From the NCBI RefSeq assembly GCF_021245985.1, contig NZ_JAJQXA010000002.1:1-64000 (forward strand): a DNA stretch of 64,000 bases, read 5' to 3'. The stretch is from Flavobacterium soyae (lineage in GTDB: Bacteria > Bacteroidota > Bacteroidia > Flavobacteriales > Flavobacteriaceae). Below are positions 17,279-25,036 of this stretch, piece by piece (position 1 is the stretch's first letter; each line of letters begins with the position of its first letter). The notes below the pieces were generated by a model that was given only the letters and a program-made list of their open reading frames with translations, was not told the DNA's origin and did not search any database. A program made the position numbers and the translations under genes.

Positions 17279-19732
17279 ATGTCAAATCATAAAATACTCA
17301 CTATTGACAATCTGTCACTTCAAGAATTTGATTCAGAAGCAGAATTAATTCCATTATTAACTCCAGAGGACGAAGAGGAAATGAACAATGAAGAACTTCC
17401 TGTTTCTCTGCCAATTTTACCTTTACGAAATACAGTTTTATTCCCGGGAGTTGTTATTCCAATTTCTGCAGGACGAGATAAATCAATTAAATTAATTAAC
17501 GATGCCAATGCCGGCGGAAAAATTATTGGTGTTGTTTCTCAAATTAATGAAGAAGATGAAGATCCATCAAAAGATGATATTCATAAAATAGGAACTGTTG
17601 CACGTATTTTGCGTGTTTTAAAGATGCCTGACGGAAATGTAACCGTTATTTTACAAGGAAAAAAACGTTTTGAAATTGACGAAGTAGTTTCAGAAGATCC
17701 TTATATGACAGCTGCAATCAAAGAAGTTTATGAAGAGCGTCCTGATGAAAATGACAGTGAATTTACCGCTATTTTAGATTCTGTAAAAGAATTGGCAATC
17801 CAGATTATTAAAGAAAGCCCAAACATTCCGTCTGAAGCTACATTTGCAATTAAGAACATTGAAAGCCAGTCGTTTTTAATCAACTTTGTTTCTTCAAACA
17901 TGAATTTATCAGTAAAAGAAAAACAAGGTCTTTTATCGATAAATGGTTTAAAAGAGCGCGCTTTAGAGACTTTACGCTATATGAATGTTGAACTTCAAAA
18001 ATTAGAGTTGAAGAATGACATTCAGTCAAAAGTTCGTTTTGATTTAGATCAGCAGCAGCGTGAATATTTCCTTCACCAGCAAATGAAAACCATTCAGGAA
18101 GAATTGGGAGGCGTTTCGCAAGAGGAAGAAATGGACGAAATGGGAATAAAAGCGAAAACCAAAAAATGGGACGAAAAAACGCAGAAACATTTCGAAAAAG
18201 AATTATCTAAAATGCGCAGAATGAATCCACAGTCGCCAGATTTTGGAATTCAGCGCAATTATTTAGAGTTGTTTTTAGAATTGCCGTGGGGTGAATATTC
18301 TAAAGATAAATTCGATTTAAAATTTGCCCAAAAAGTTTTAGATAAAGATCATTTTGGTCTCGAAGAAGTGAAGAAAAGAATGATTGAGCATTTGGCAGTT
18401 TTAAAATTGCGAAATGACATGAAATCACCAATTATATGTTTAACAGGGCCTCCGGGAGTTGGTAAAACTTCTATTGGCCGTTCTGTTGCCGAAGCTTTGG
18501 GCCGTGAATATGTACGTATTTCGTTAGGTGGATTGCGTGATGAAGCTGAGATTCGCGGGCATAGAAAAACCTATATTGGGGCAATGCCGGGCCGTATCAT
18601 TCAAAGTTTGAAAAAAGCAGGAACTTCAAATCCGGTTTTTATTTTAGATGAGATTGATAAATTATCAAACGGAAACAGCGGCGATCCATCATCTGCATTA
18701 TTAGAAGTTTTAGATCCGGAACAAAACAATGCTTTTTATGATAATTTCCTTGAAATGGGGTATGATTTATCTAAAGTAATGTTTATTGCAACTTCAAACA
18801 ATATGGCGGCGATTCAGCCTGCTTTGCGTGACAGAATGGAAGTTATCAAAATGTCAGGTTATACTATTGAAGAAAAAGTAGAAATTGCAAAAAGACACCT
18901 TTTTCCAAAACAATTAGAAGCACACGGATTAACTGCCAAAGATTTGACTATTGGAAAAAAACAATTAGAAAAAATTGTTGAAGGCTATACAAGAGAATCT
19001 GGAGTTCGTAATCTTGAAACTAAAATTGCTCAGGTAATTCGTAATGCTGCAAAAGCTGTTGCGATGGAAGAGGAGTACAACAAAAAAGTTACTGACGAAG
19101 ATATCGTAAAAGTTTTAGGAGTTCCAAGATTAGAGCGTGATAAATACGAAAACAATGATGTTGCCGGAGTTGTTACAGGTTTAGCCTGGACAAGTGTTGG
19201 TGGAGATATTTTATTTATAGAATCATTAATTTCTGAAGGAAAAGGTTCTTTGACCATTACCGGAAACCTTGGAAATGTAATGAAAGAATCGGCTACAATT
19301 GCTTTAGAATACATTAAAGCAAATGCTAAAAAGTTAGGTTTAGGAATTGAATTATTTCAAAAATATAATATTCACCTGCACGTTCCCGAAGGAGCAACGC
19401 CAAAAGATGGCCCAAGTGCAGGTATTGCAATGCTTACTTCTTTAGTTTCATTATTGACACAAAAGAAGGTTAAGAAAAGCCTTGCGATGACCGGAGAAAT
19501 CACTTTACGTGGAAAAGTTCTGCCTGTTGGCGGAATTAAAGAAAAAATCCTTGCTGCAAAAAGAGCAGGAATTAAAGAAATTATTCTTTGCCACGAAAAC
19601 AAAAGCGATATCGACGAAATTAAAGCTGAATATTTAGAAGGGCTTACTTTTCATTATGTAAAAGAAATGAGTGAAGTTCTGGCTTTGGCTTTGACAGATC
19701 AAAATGTAAAGAATGCAAAAGCATTGAAATAA
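17279..19732 (+). CDS. lon: ATP-dependent Lon protease
   Basis: 817 aa. It degrades misfolded and regulatory proteins in the cytoplasm. The N-terminal LON substrate domain begins at about residue 42 (LPVSLPILPLRNTVLFPGVV). A central AAA+ module has Walker A GPPGVGKTS (near 391) and Walker B FILDEIDKL. The C-terminal protease domain has catalytic Ser713 in PKDGPSAGIAM and the dyad Lys in GGIKEKIL about 40 residues later. An acidic extension (EAELIPLLTPEDEEEMNNEE) precedes the LON domain, usual for Bacteroidota Lon. Monocistronic, with its own terminator. Confidence 0.97.
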   Translation: MSNHKILTIDNLSLQEFDSEAELIPLLTPEDEEEMNNEELPVSLPILPLRNTVLFPGVVIPISAGRDKSIKLINDANAGGKIIGVVSQINEEDEDPSKDDIHKIGTVARILRVLKMPDGNVTVILQGKKRFEIDEVVSEDPYMTAAIKEVYEERPDENDSEFTAILDSVKELAIQIIKESPNIPSEATFAIKNIESQSFLINFVSSNMNLSVKEKQGLLSINGLKERALETLRYMNVELQKLELKNDIQSKVRFDLDQQQREYFLHQQMKTIQEELGGVSQEEEMDEMGIKAKTKKWDEKTQKHFEKELSKMRRMNPQSPDFGIQRNYLELFLELPWGEYSKDKFDLKFAQKVLDKDHFGLEEVKKRMIEHLAVLKLRNDMKSPIICLTGPPGVGKTSIGRSVAEALGREYVRISLGGLRDEAEIRGHRKTYIGAMPGRIIQSLKKAGTSNPVFILDEIDKLSNGNSGDPSSALLEVLDPEQNNAFYDNFLEMGYDLSKVMFIATSNNMAAIQPALRDRMEVIKMSGYTIEEKVEIAKRHLFPKQLEAHGLTAKDLTIGKKQLEKIVEGYTRESGVRNLETKIAQVIRNAAKAVAMEEEYNKKVTDEDIVKVLGVPRLERDKYENNDVAGVVTGLAWTSVGGDILFIESLISEGKGSLTITGNLGNVMKESATIALEYIKANAKKLGLGIELFQKYNIHLHVPEGATPKDGPSAGIAMLTSLVSLLTQKKVKKSLAMTGEITLRGKVLPVGGIKEKILAAKRAGIKEIILCHENKSDIDEIKAEYLEGLTFHYVKEMSEVLALALTDQNVKNAKALK

Positions 19733-19759
19733 ACATCAAATTTTAATTTCAATAATTTA

Positions 19760-19805
19760 AATTCCAAATTCCAATTTTAGTATTGGAATTTGGATTTTTT
19801 TTTAT
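19760..19805 (+). terminator. Terminator after lon
   Basis: ATTCCAAATTCCAAT (19761-19775) pairs with ATTGGAATTTGGATT (19782-19796), one mismatch, followed by a long T run. Confidence 0.8.
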
Positions 19806-19894
19806 TTTCAAACCTGCATTTTGGGATTTAAAACGTGGTATAGTTGTTGAATTACAGGTGGTTATAAAAATTTATTTTATAAGTTATATAATTT

Positions 19895-19902
19895 TATATT
19901 TG
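19895..19902 (+). promoter_or_regulatory. Candidate -7 box for porQ
   Basis: TATATTTG matches TAnnTTTG, 39 bases before the porQ ATG. The -33 element is not clear. A short hairpin (GCGTT...AACGC, 19908-19931) lies in the presumed leader. Confidence 0.3.
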
Positions 19903-19940
19903 TATTTGCGTTATTCCCATATAGGAACGCCACAAAACGA

Positions 19941-20960
19941 ATGCTAAAACAATATGTTTTATTTTTAATGTTATTAGTTTGTACGGTTTCGTTCGGACAA
20001 ATTGGAGGGCGTTACACCTATCAATTTCTAAATTTAACAGCATCTCCGCGTCAGGCAGCGCTAGGCGGAAAAAATATTACGATTTATGATGAAGATGTTA
20101 ATCAGGCTATGTCTAATCCCGCAGTTTTAAACGAAGATATGGACAATCATCTAGCCTTAAATTATGGAAATTATTACGGAGAAGCTTCTTACGGAAGTGC
20201 TTCGTATGCTTATACTTATGACCGTCATGTGCAGACTTTCTACGCCGGAGTTAATTATATAAACTACGGATCTTTTGAAGGTTACGATGAAAACGGTCAG
20301 GCTACATCTGATTTTACCGGAAGTGAAGGTGCGTTGTCATTAGGATACGCTTATAATATCCCTTATACAGACCTGCATATTGGAGCTAATGTGAAGCTAA
20401 TAACTTCAACTTTAGAAAGTTATAATTCGATTGGTGGTGCAATTGATGTGGGAATTATGTATGAAATTCCAAAAAATAATGTAAATTTGGCCTTGGTAAT
20501 TCGTAATATTGGTACGCAGTTTACAACGTACTCAGGAATACAGGAAAATTTACCCTTTGAAATCACTGCTGGAGCTTCGCAAGAATTAGAGCATGTTCCT
20601 ATCCGTTGGCATCTTACTTTAGAGAATTTACAGCAATGGAATATATCTTTTTCGAATCCCGTTCGTGAAGAAACCAATATTGATGGATCAACAAGTAGTG
20701 AAAAAGTTTCGTTTGTTAATAATGCCTTGAGGCATGTCGTTTTTGGTGTAGAACTCTTCCCTAAAAAAGCAGTAAATCTGCGTTTAGGATATAATTTTAG
20801 AAGAGCAGAAGAATTACGTGTAGAAGAACAGCGTAATTTTTCAGGGGTTTCATTAGGATTTGGATTAAAGATGAATAAGTTAAAGTTTAACTATTCATAT
20901 TCCAGATACACATTGGCAGGGAATACAAGTCTTTTTGGTTTAATTTTAAATTTTCAGTAA
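19941..20960 (+). CDS. porQ: Type IX secretion system protein PorQ
   Basis: 339 aa. It has a signal peptide (MLKQYVLFLMLLVCTVSFGQ) and an outer-membrane beta-barrel of the PorV/FadL-like type. The start of the mature protein, IGGRYTYQFLNLTASPRQAA then LGGKNITIYDEDVNQAMSNP, is the PorQ signature. The C terminus ends in aromatic strands (FNYSYSRYTLAGNTSLFGL). PorQ works with PorZ, PorU and PorV in the attachment complex that processes T9SS cargo at the cell surface. It is followed after 5 bases by a murein L,D-transpeptidase gene and, further on, by cmk. Confidence 0.9.
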   Translation: MLKQYVLFLMLLVCTVSFGQIGGRYTYQFLNLTASPRQAALGGKNITIYDEDVNQAMSNPAVLNEDMDNHLALNYGNYYGEASYGSASYAYTYDRHVQTFYAGVNYINYGSFEGYDENGQATSDFTGSEGALSLGYAYNIPYTDLHIGANVKLITSTLESYNSIGGAIDVGIMYEIPKNNVNLALVIRNIGTQFTTYSGIQENLPFEITAGASQELEHVPIRWHLTLENLQQWNISFSNPVREETNIDGSTSSEKVSFVNNALRHVVFGVELFPKKAVNLRLGYNFRRAEELRVEEQRNFSGVSLGFGLKMNKLKFNYSYSRYTLAGNTSLFGLILNFQ

Positions 20961-20965
20961 TTTAT

Positions 20966-21565
20966 ATGAAATTATTCAGTTTATTTTTGTTTATGACAGT
21001 AGGCGTTTTTACGGGTTCAAAACACTACTTCAAAGATGAATTTTCTATTACCAGTGTAGAAATCGAAAGAATTAACAACAGGGTAAGCGAAATTAGAAAC
21101 ATGAACATCGATCACAAATACAATACTAAAATTGCATTTTTGGTTGATATGAAAGTACCTTCAGGAAAAAATCGTTTTTTTGTTTACGATTTAGAGAAAA
21201 ATGAAATTATAGACCAAGGCCTTGTAGCTCATGGTTCTGGCTCTGAAACGGGTATTAACGGAATGCTTAAATTTAGTAATGAACCTAATTCTAACTGCAC
21301 TGCTCTTGGCAGATATGCAATAGGTAAAAATTATAAAGGTATTTTCGGGAAAGCATATAGATTAGCTGGTTTAGATGAAACGAATAATAATGCTTTAAAA
21401 AGAGCAATAGTATTACACTATTATTCTGCAGTTCCGTCTGAAGAGCAAGATTATTACATCAGCCGCAGTAAAGGATGTCCAATGGTCAGTGAAAAATTCT
21501 TTAAACGAATAGAAAAAATAATTGATAGTTCTAAGTCGAACATTATCTTAGATATTTATTACTAA
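20966..21565 (+). CDS. Murein L,D-transpeptidase catalytic domain protein
   Basis: 199 aa with an N-terminal hydrophobic segment (LFSLFLFMTVGVF), so periplasmic. It belongs to the YkuD_2-type family. The conserved blocks are VAHGSGSETG, SNCTALGRYAIG, VLHYYS with a conserved His (151) and RSKGCPMVS with catalytic Cys171. The family makes or edits 3-3 peptidoglycan crosslinks or anchors proteins to murein; which one is not shown. It lies 5 bases after porQ and is probably co-transcribed. A strong terminator follows. Confidence 0.85.
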   Translation: MKLFSLFLFMTVGVFTGSKHYFKDEFSITSVEIERINNRVSEIRNMNIDHKYNTKIAFLVDMKVPSGKNRFFVYDLEKNEIIDQGLVAHGSGSETGINGMLKFSNEPNSNCTALGRYAIGKNYKGIFGKAYRLAGLDETNNNALKRAIVLHYYSAVPSEEQDYYISRSKGCPMVSEKFFKRIEKIIDSSKSNIILDIYY

Positions 21566-21608
21566 AAAAACATTATTTAGAAAATTCTAAATAACATCTT
21601 AACAATAC

Positions 21609-21659
21609 ACTATTATTACAGAAAGCAGGATAACTTTCTGTAATAATAGTTTTTTTTTG
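21609..21659 (+). terminator. Strong terminator after porQ operon
   Basis: A perfect 16-17-bp stem (CTATTATTACAGAAAG with CTTTCTGTAATAATAG) encloses CAGGATAA and is followed by nine T residues. Confidence 0.92.
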
Positions 21660-21821
21660 GCAAGATAACAGAAATTGAAAACATTACAATTTGATATCGT
21701 TATTGCTGTTTGAAGCATTCAATTTACAGAGAAAGATGTTACATTTGCAGTTATAATTTGGACTATTTGACTGTCGCATATATCGTACTTATTTAGAAAA
21801 TAAAAATTAAAACATAAAAAA

Positions 21822-22514
21822 TTGAAAAAAATTACAATTGCTATCGACGGGTTTTCATCAACAGGAAAAAGCACTTTGGCAAAACAATTGGCAAAAGAAC
21901 TTGAATATGTATATGTCGATACAGGAGCAATGTATCGTGCTGTGGCGTATTTTGCAATGCAGAATAAGTTTATAGGAACTGATTTTTTTGATAAAGTATC
22001 TTTGATTCAAGTACTTCCAAAAATTCAATTAGAGTTTAAATTTAATGCTGATTTAGGTTTTGCCGAAATGTACTTAAATGGCGAAAATGTTGAAAAACAA
22101 ATTAGAACTATTGAGGTTTCTAATTTTGTGAGCAAAGTGGCAGAAGTTTCTGAAGTACGTGCAAAATTGGTTGAGCAGCAGCAGCAAATGGGAACTAATA
22201 AAGCAATTGTAATGGACGGCAGAGATATTGGAACTGTTGTTTTTCCTGATGCCGAACTTAAAATATTTATGACTGCCAGTGCCGAGACCCGTGCGCAGAG
22301 ACGTTTTGATGAATTACAGCAAAAAGGCGATAATGTCTCTTACGAAGATGTTTTAAAAAATGTTATGGAGAGAGATTATATAGATACACACCGTGAAGAT
22401 TCACCTCTCGTAATTGCAGATGATGCGATTGAGATTGATAATTCTTACTTAAATAAAGAAGAGCAATTTGCAGCTGTTTTAGAATTAGTAAATGATGTTG
22501 TTAAATTAGATTAA
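21822..22514 (+). CDS. cmk: Cytidylate kinase
   Basis: 230 aa. It phosphorylates CMP and dCMP in pyrimidine nucleotide metabolism. The P-loop is GFSSTGKST (residues 9-17), then YVDTGAMYRAV, MDGRDIGTVVFPDAELKIFM and RDYIDTHREDSPL, all standard for the family. The start is a TTG: the family N terminus KKITIAIDG begins directly after it and no in-frame ATG lies close upstream. The spacing to the next gene is 69 bases, so co-transcription with the nucleoside transporter is possible and would fit its role in nucleotide salvage. Confidence 0.95.
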   Translation: MKKITIAIDGFSSTGKSTLAKQLAKELEYVYVDTGAMYRAVAYFAMQNKFIGTDFFDKVSLIQVLPKIQLEFKFNADLGFAEMYLNGENVEKQIRTIEVSNFVSKVAEVSEVRAKLVEQQQQMGTNKAIVMDGRDIGTVVFPDAELKIFMTASAETRAQRRFDELQQKGDNVSYEDVLKNVMERDYIDTHREDSPLVIADDAIEIDNSYLNKEEQFAAVLELVNDVVKLD

Positions 22515-22583
22515 TTTTTTGTAGATATTATTTTTAATGGTAGTTTTACGACTTCATTTTTACTAAAAAGACAATTTCATTAT

Positions 22584-23960
22584 ATGGGAATTAAAAACAG
22601 GTTAATCTTAATGAGCTTTCTTCAGTTTTTTGTTTGGGGAGCCTGGCTTATTACAATTGGGAATTATTGGTTTGGAACCAAAAATTGGGAAGGAACACAA
22701 TTTGGTTTAGTATTTGGGACCATGGGAATTGCTTCTTTATTCATGCCTACATTAACCGGAATTATTGCCGACAGATGGGTAAATGCTGAAAAGCTTTATG
22801 GGATTTTGCATATTGTTTATGCAGCCGTTTTATTTGGAATTGCACACGTTACAACCCCGGATAATTTTATTCTTGTAATGCTTTTGGCAATGTGCTGTTA
22901 TATGCCGACAATTGCTTTAAGTAACTCTATTTCTTATACTTCACTAAAATTAAACAATAAAAATATCGTAAAAGATTTTCCCCCAATTCGTGTTTGGGGA
23001 ACTATCGGTTTTATTGTTGCTATGTGGATTACGAATTTAAGCGGGAGTAAAGCAACAGAATATCAGTTTTATATTGCCGGAATTGGCGCTTTAATTCTTG
23101 GGATTTATGCCTTTACACTGCCTAAATGTGAGCCGCAGCGTTTGATAAAAGAAAATGCAGCCTGGATAGAAACATTTGGATTAGAATCTTTTAAATTATT
23201 CTTGAATTACAAAATGGCTTTGTTCTTTGTTTTTTCTATGTTTTTAGGAGGAGCGCTTCAGTTAACAAATGCTTATGGAGATGTTTTTCTGGATGAGTTT
23301 AAACATTTTCCAAAATATGCAGATTCTTTCGTAATTAAATATTCGACTATTATTATGTCGATTTCTCAGGTTTCTGAAACATTATTTATTTTAGCGATTC
23401 CGTTTTTCTTAAGACGTTTCGGAATCAAACAAGTAATGCTTATCAGTATGCTGGCTTGGGTATTGCGTTTTGGATTATTTGCTTTTGGAGATCCGGTAAA
23501 TGGTTTATGGATGATTATTCTTTCTTGTATTGTATACGGAATGGCATTTGATTTCTTTAATATTTCAGGTTCATTATTCGTAGAAAGCAATACCGATTCT
23601 AAAATTCGTTCCTCTGCACAAGGATTATTTATGATGATGACTAATGGAGTAGGGGCAGTTTTAGGAAGTTTAACTTCTGGCTGGGCTATTGATCGCTTTT
23701 TTACTAAATCATTCAACACAACGACAGAATTAGCTGGATTTTTACAAACCGATACATCAAATGAAAAAATGGCTGAATTTGTAAAAAGTCAAGGAAATTC
23801 TATTTCTGCAGACGGTGCTTTTTCAAATCCGGTTTTAATGAAAGACTGGCATACTATCTGGCTGTCTTTTGCATTGTATGCTTTGGTTATCGCAATTGCT
23901 TTTGCAATTTTATTTAAACATAAACATGATCCGAAGGAAATTGAGAATTTGAGTCATTAA
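22584..23960 (+). CDS. Nucleoside permease-like MFS transporter
   Basis: 458 aa with about 12 membrane helices. The N terminus (LMSFLQFFVWGAWLITIGNY) and IADRWVNAEKLYGILHI match the nucleoside:H+ symporter group of the MFS (NupG type). PPIRVWGTIGFIVAMW and FDFFNISGSLFVE are also typical. It probably imports nucleosides into the cytoplasm. It is placed after cmk, which fits salvage, though substrate range is inferred from family only. It carries a longer loop before the last helix pair (TDTSNEKMAEFVKSQGN). Confidence 0.85.
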   Translation: MGIKNRLILMSFLQFFVWGAWLITIGNYWFGTKNWEGTQFGLVFGTMGIASLFMPTLTGIIADRWVNAEKLYGILHIVYAAVLFGIAHVTTPDNFILVMLLAMCCYMPTIALSNSISYTSLKLNNKNIVKDFPPIRVWGTIGFIVAMWITNLSGSKATEYQFYIAGIGALILGIYAFTLPKCEPQRLIKENAAWIETFGLESFKLFLNYKMALFFVFSMFLGGALQLTNAYGDVFLDEFKHFPKYADSFVIKYSTIIMSISQVSETLFILAIPFFLRRFGIKQVMLISMLAWVLRFGLFAFGDPVNGLWMIILSCIVYGMAFDFFNISGSLFVESNTDSKIRSSAQGLFMMMTNGVGAVLGSLTSGWAIDRFFTKSFNTTTELAGFLQTDTSNEKMAEFVKSQGNSISADGAFSNPVLMKDWHTIWLSFALYALVIAIAFAILFKHKHDPKEIENLSH

Positions 23961-23975
23961 ATAAAAATACTATAT

Positions 23976-24010
23976 CAAACCCAGCAGATTTTGTTGGGTT
24001 TGTTTTTTTT
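23976..24010 (+). terminator. Terminator after nucleoside transporter
   Basis: CAAACCCAGCA pairs with TGTTGGGTTTG (one G-U) and is followed by eight T residues, 16 bases after the stop. Confidence 0.85.
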
Positions 24011-24016
24011 TAATCA

Positions 24017-24568
24017 ATGATTAAATTTATGAAATTTGAATTAGAATTTGATAAAGATGTTTACAATAAACAAATGGATTTATTGTTTGATCTTAATTGG
24101 AAAAAGAAAAAAGATTATTATAAAAATTCGCAATATCTTGGTTTAATCCTATATTATTATTGGAATTGTCTTAATTTATAAGAGACCCAATATATTTGGA
24201 ATTGGTTATTGTTTTGTATTTTCGGGCTGTCTAATCTGGTATCTTTTATATATTACTACTTCAAAATAAGATCTTTTTATAAAAGAATGGAAGATGTTAA
24301 GGTAAAGGAAATTAATGATTTTCATTATATAAAATATATGAATTTGGAATTTACAGAAGATGCATTGATAACAACTTCTGGAGATCATTTCAATCTTATT
24401 CAATGATCAGAATTCATACACTATATTGTAAAAGAAAATAATTTGATCCTGATAACTAAAGATTATGAATCTTTTATTTTAGGCGAAATAGAAGTTGGTT
24501 TAGAAAATTTTGAAAAAATAACATCTTTTGTTAAGGTAAAGTTTGAGACTAAAAAAGAAAATGACTAA
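24017..24568 (+). pseudogene. Degraded YcxB-like membrane protein gene
   Basis: Reading through three frames reconstructs one protein. MKFELEFDKDVYNKQM starts in frame at 24017 or 24029. A shift near 24150 gives IIIGIVLIYKRPNIFGIGY (a membrane helix). A second shift near 24260 returns to the first frame as KIRSFYKRMEDVKV and EFTEDALITTSGDHFNLIQ. There a TGA at 24404 replaces an expected Trp codon, and the frame continues as SEFIHYIVKENNLILI to TAA at 24566. The pattern (two membrane helices, then a TxxSGDHFNLIQWS-like beta domain) resembles YcxB-like proteins. Two frameshifts and one nonsense codon make it non-functional. Confidence 0.7.
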
Positions 24569-24590
24569 ACCTTTGTCAAAGTTGATTGCG

Positions 24591-24635
24591 TACAGTAAAC
24601 CCGACAGGTTTTTAAAACCTGTCGGGTTTACTGTA
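24591..24635. repeat. 45-base near-perfect palindrome
   Basis: Left arm TACAGTAAACCCGACAGG and right arm CCTGTCGGGTTTACTGTA are exact reverse complements around TTTTTAAAA. It can form a hairpin of about 21-22 bp. It lies just after the pseudogene and could act as a bidirectional terminator or be a mobile palindromic repeat. Confidence 0.9.
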
Positions 24636-24646
24636 TTGAAAACAAT

Positions 24647-24714
24647 TGTCAGGCTGAGTGAAGTCGAAGCCTTTATCTCGGTAACAATGGGCTTCAACTT
24701 CGCTCAGCCTGACA
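24647..24714. repeat. Inverted repeat, GCTTCGACTTCGCTCAG family
   Basis: Left arm TGTCAGGCTGAGTGAAGTCG (continuing AAGCC) pairs with a right arm ending CTTCGCTCAGCCTGACA. The same family occurs at 35875-35943 and 35989-36057 and as a variant at 26885-26952. Such sequences are dispersed non-coding repeats in many Bacteroidota genomes. Confidence 0.85.
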
Positions 24715-24752
24715 AAAAATAAAGTTCATAAAAACTACTAAACGTCTGATTT

Positions 24753-24822
24753 AGCCCCGATAGAGCGGTTATCCTTTTTCTGGCTCCTTTAGACAGAAAA
24801 AGATAGCAGCGAAAGCGGGACT
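24753..24822 (+). other. Long imperfect hairpin element upstream of rpsA
   Basis: AGCCCCG (24753-24759) pairs with CGGGACT (24816-24822) apart from one mismatch. Inside it TATCCTTTTTCTG (24770-24782) pairs with CAGAAAAAGATA (24794-24805), one bulge, around GCTCCTTTAGA. No reading frame explains it. From memory, similar AGCCCCGATAGA... segments recur in flavobacterial genomes, so it is probably a dispersed repeat or structured RNA. Whether it is transcribed is unknown. Confidence 0.5.
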
Positions 24823-24887
24823 TTTGGTCTTGGAAAGGTTAAAATGTTCTGCTTCTGAACAATTGATTGATAATCATCTGGATTTAT

Positions 24888-24918
24888 TTTGTAAGTACAA
24901 ATATTTGTAGTAATTTTG
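24888..24918 (+). promoter_or_regulatory. rpsA promoter, Bacteroidota type
   Basis: TTTG (24888-24891), a 19-base spacer and TAATTTTG (24911-24918) match the consensus TTTG-N19-TAnnTTTG. Transcription would start near 24925, giving a leader of about 110 bases before rpsA. Confidence 0.65.
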
Positions 24919-24975
24919 CAGTCCTTTTGGCGAAGAAGAGTTTCCTTTAGGTATCAACTATTTATGTAAAACAAC

Positions 24976-25018
24976 TTCTGTATTTTCTACTGCTTTATGA
25001 AACTCGAGAAAAACAGAA
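24976..25018 (+). promoter_or_regulatory. rpsA leader hairpin
   Basis: TTCTGTATTTTCT (24976-24988) pairs with AGAAAAACAGAA (25007-25018), one mismatch, around an 18-base loop. It ends 18 bases before the rpsA ATG, within reach of ribosome binding. A regulatory role (autoregulation by S1) is a guess. Confidence 0.4.
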
Positions 25019-25036
25019 TACAAATTTTTTATCAGC

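Noticed and set aside
24209..24406. 65-residue protein starting MFCIFGLSNL
   Set aside because: It is the middle part of the broken YcxB-like gene; continuity is seen on both sides.
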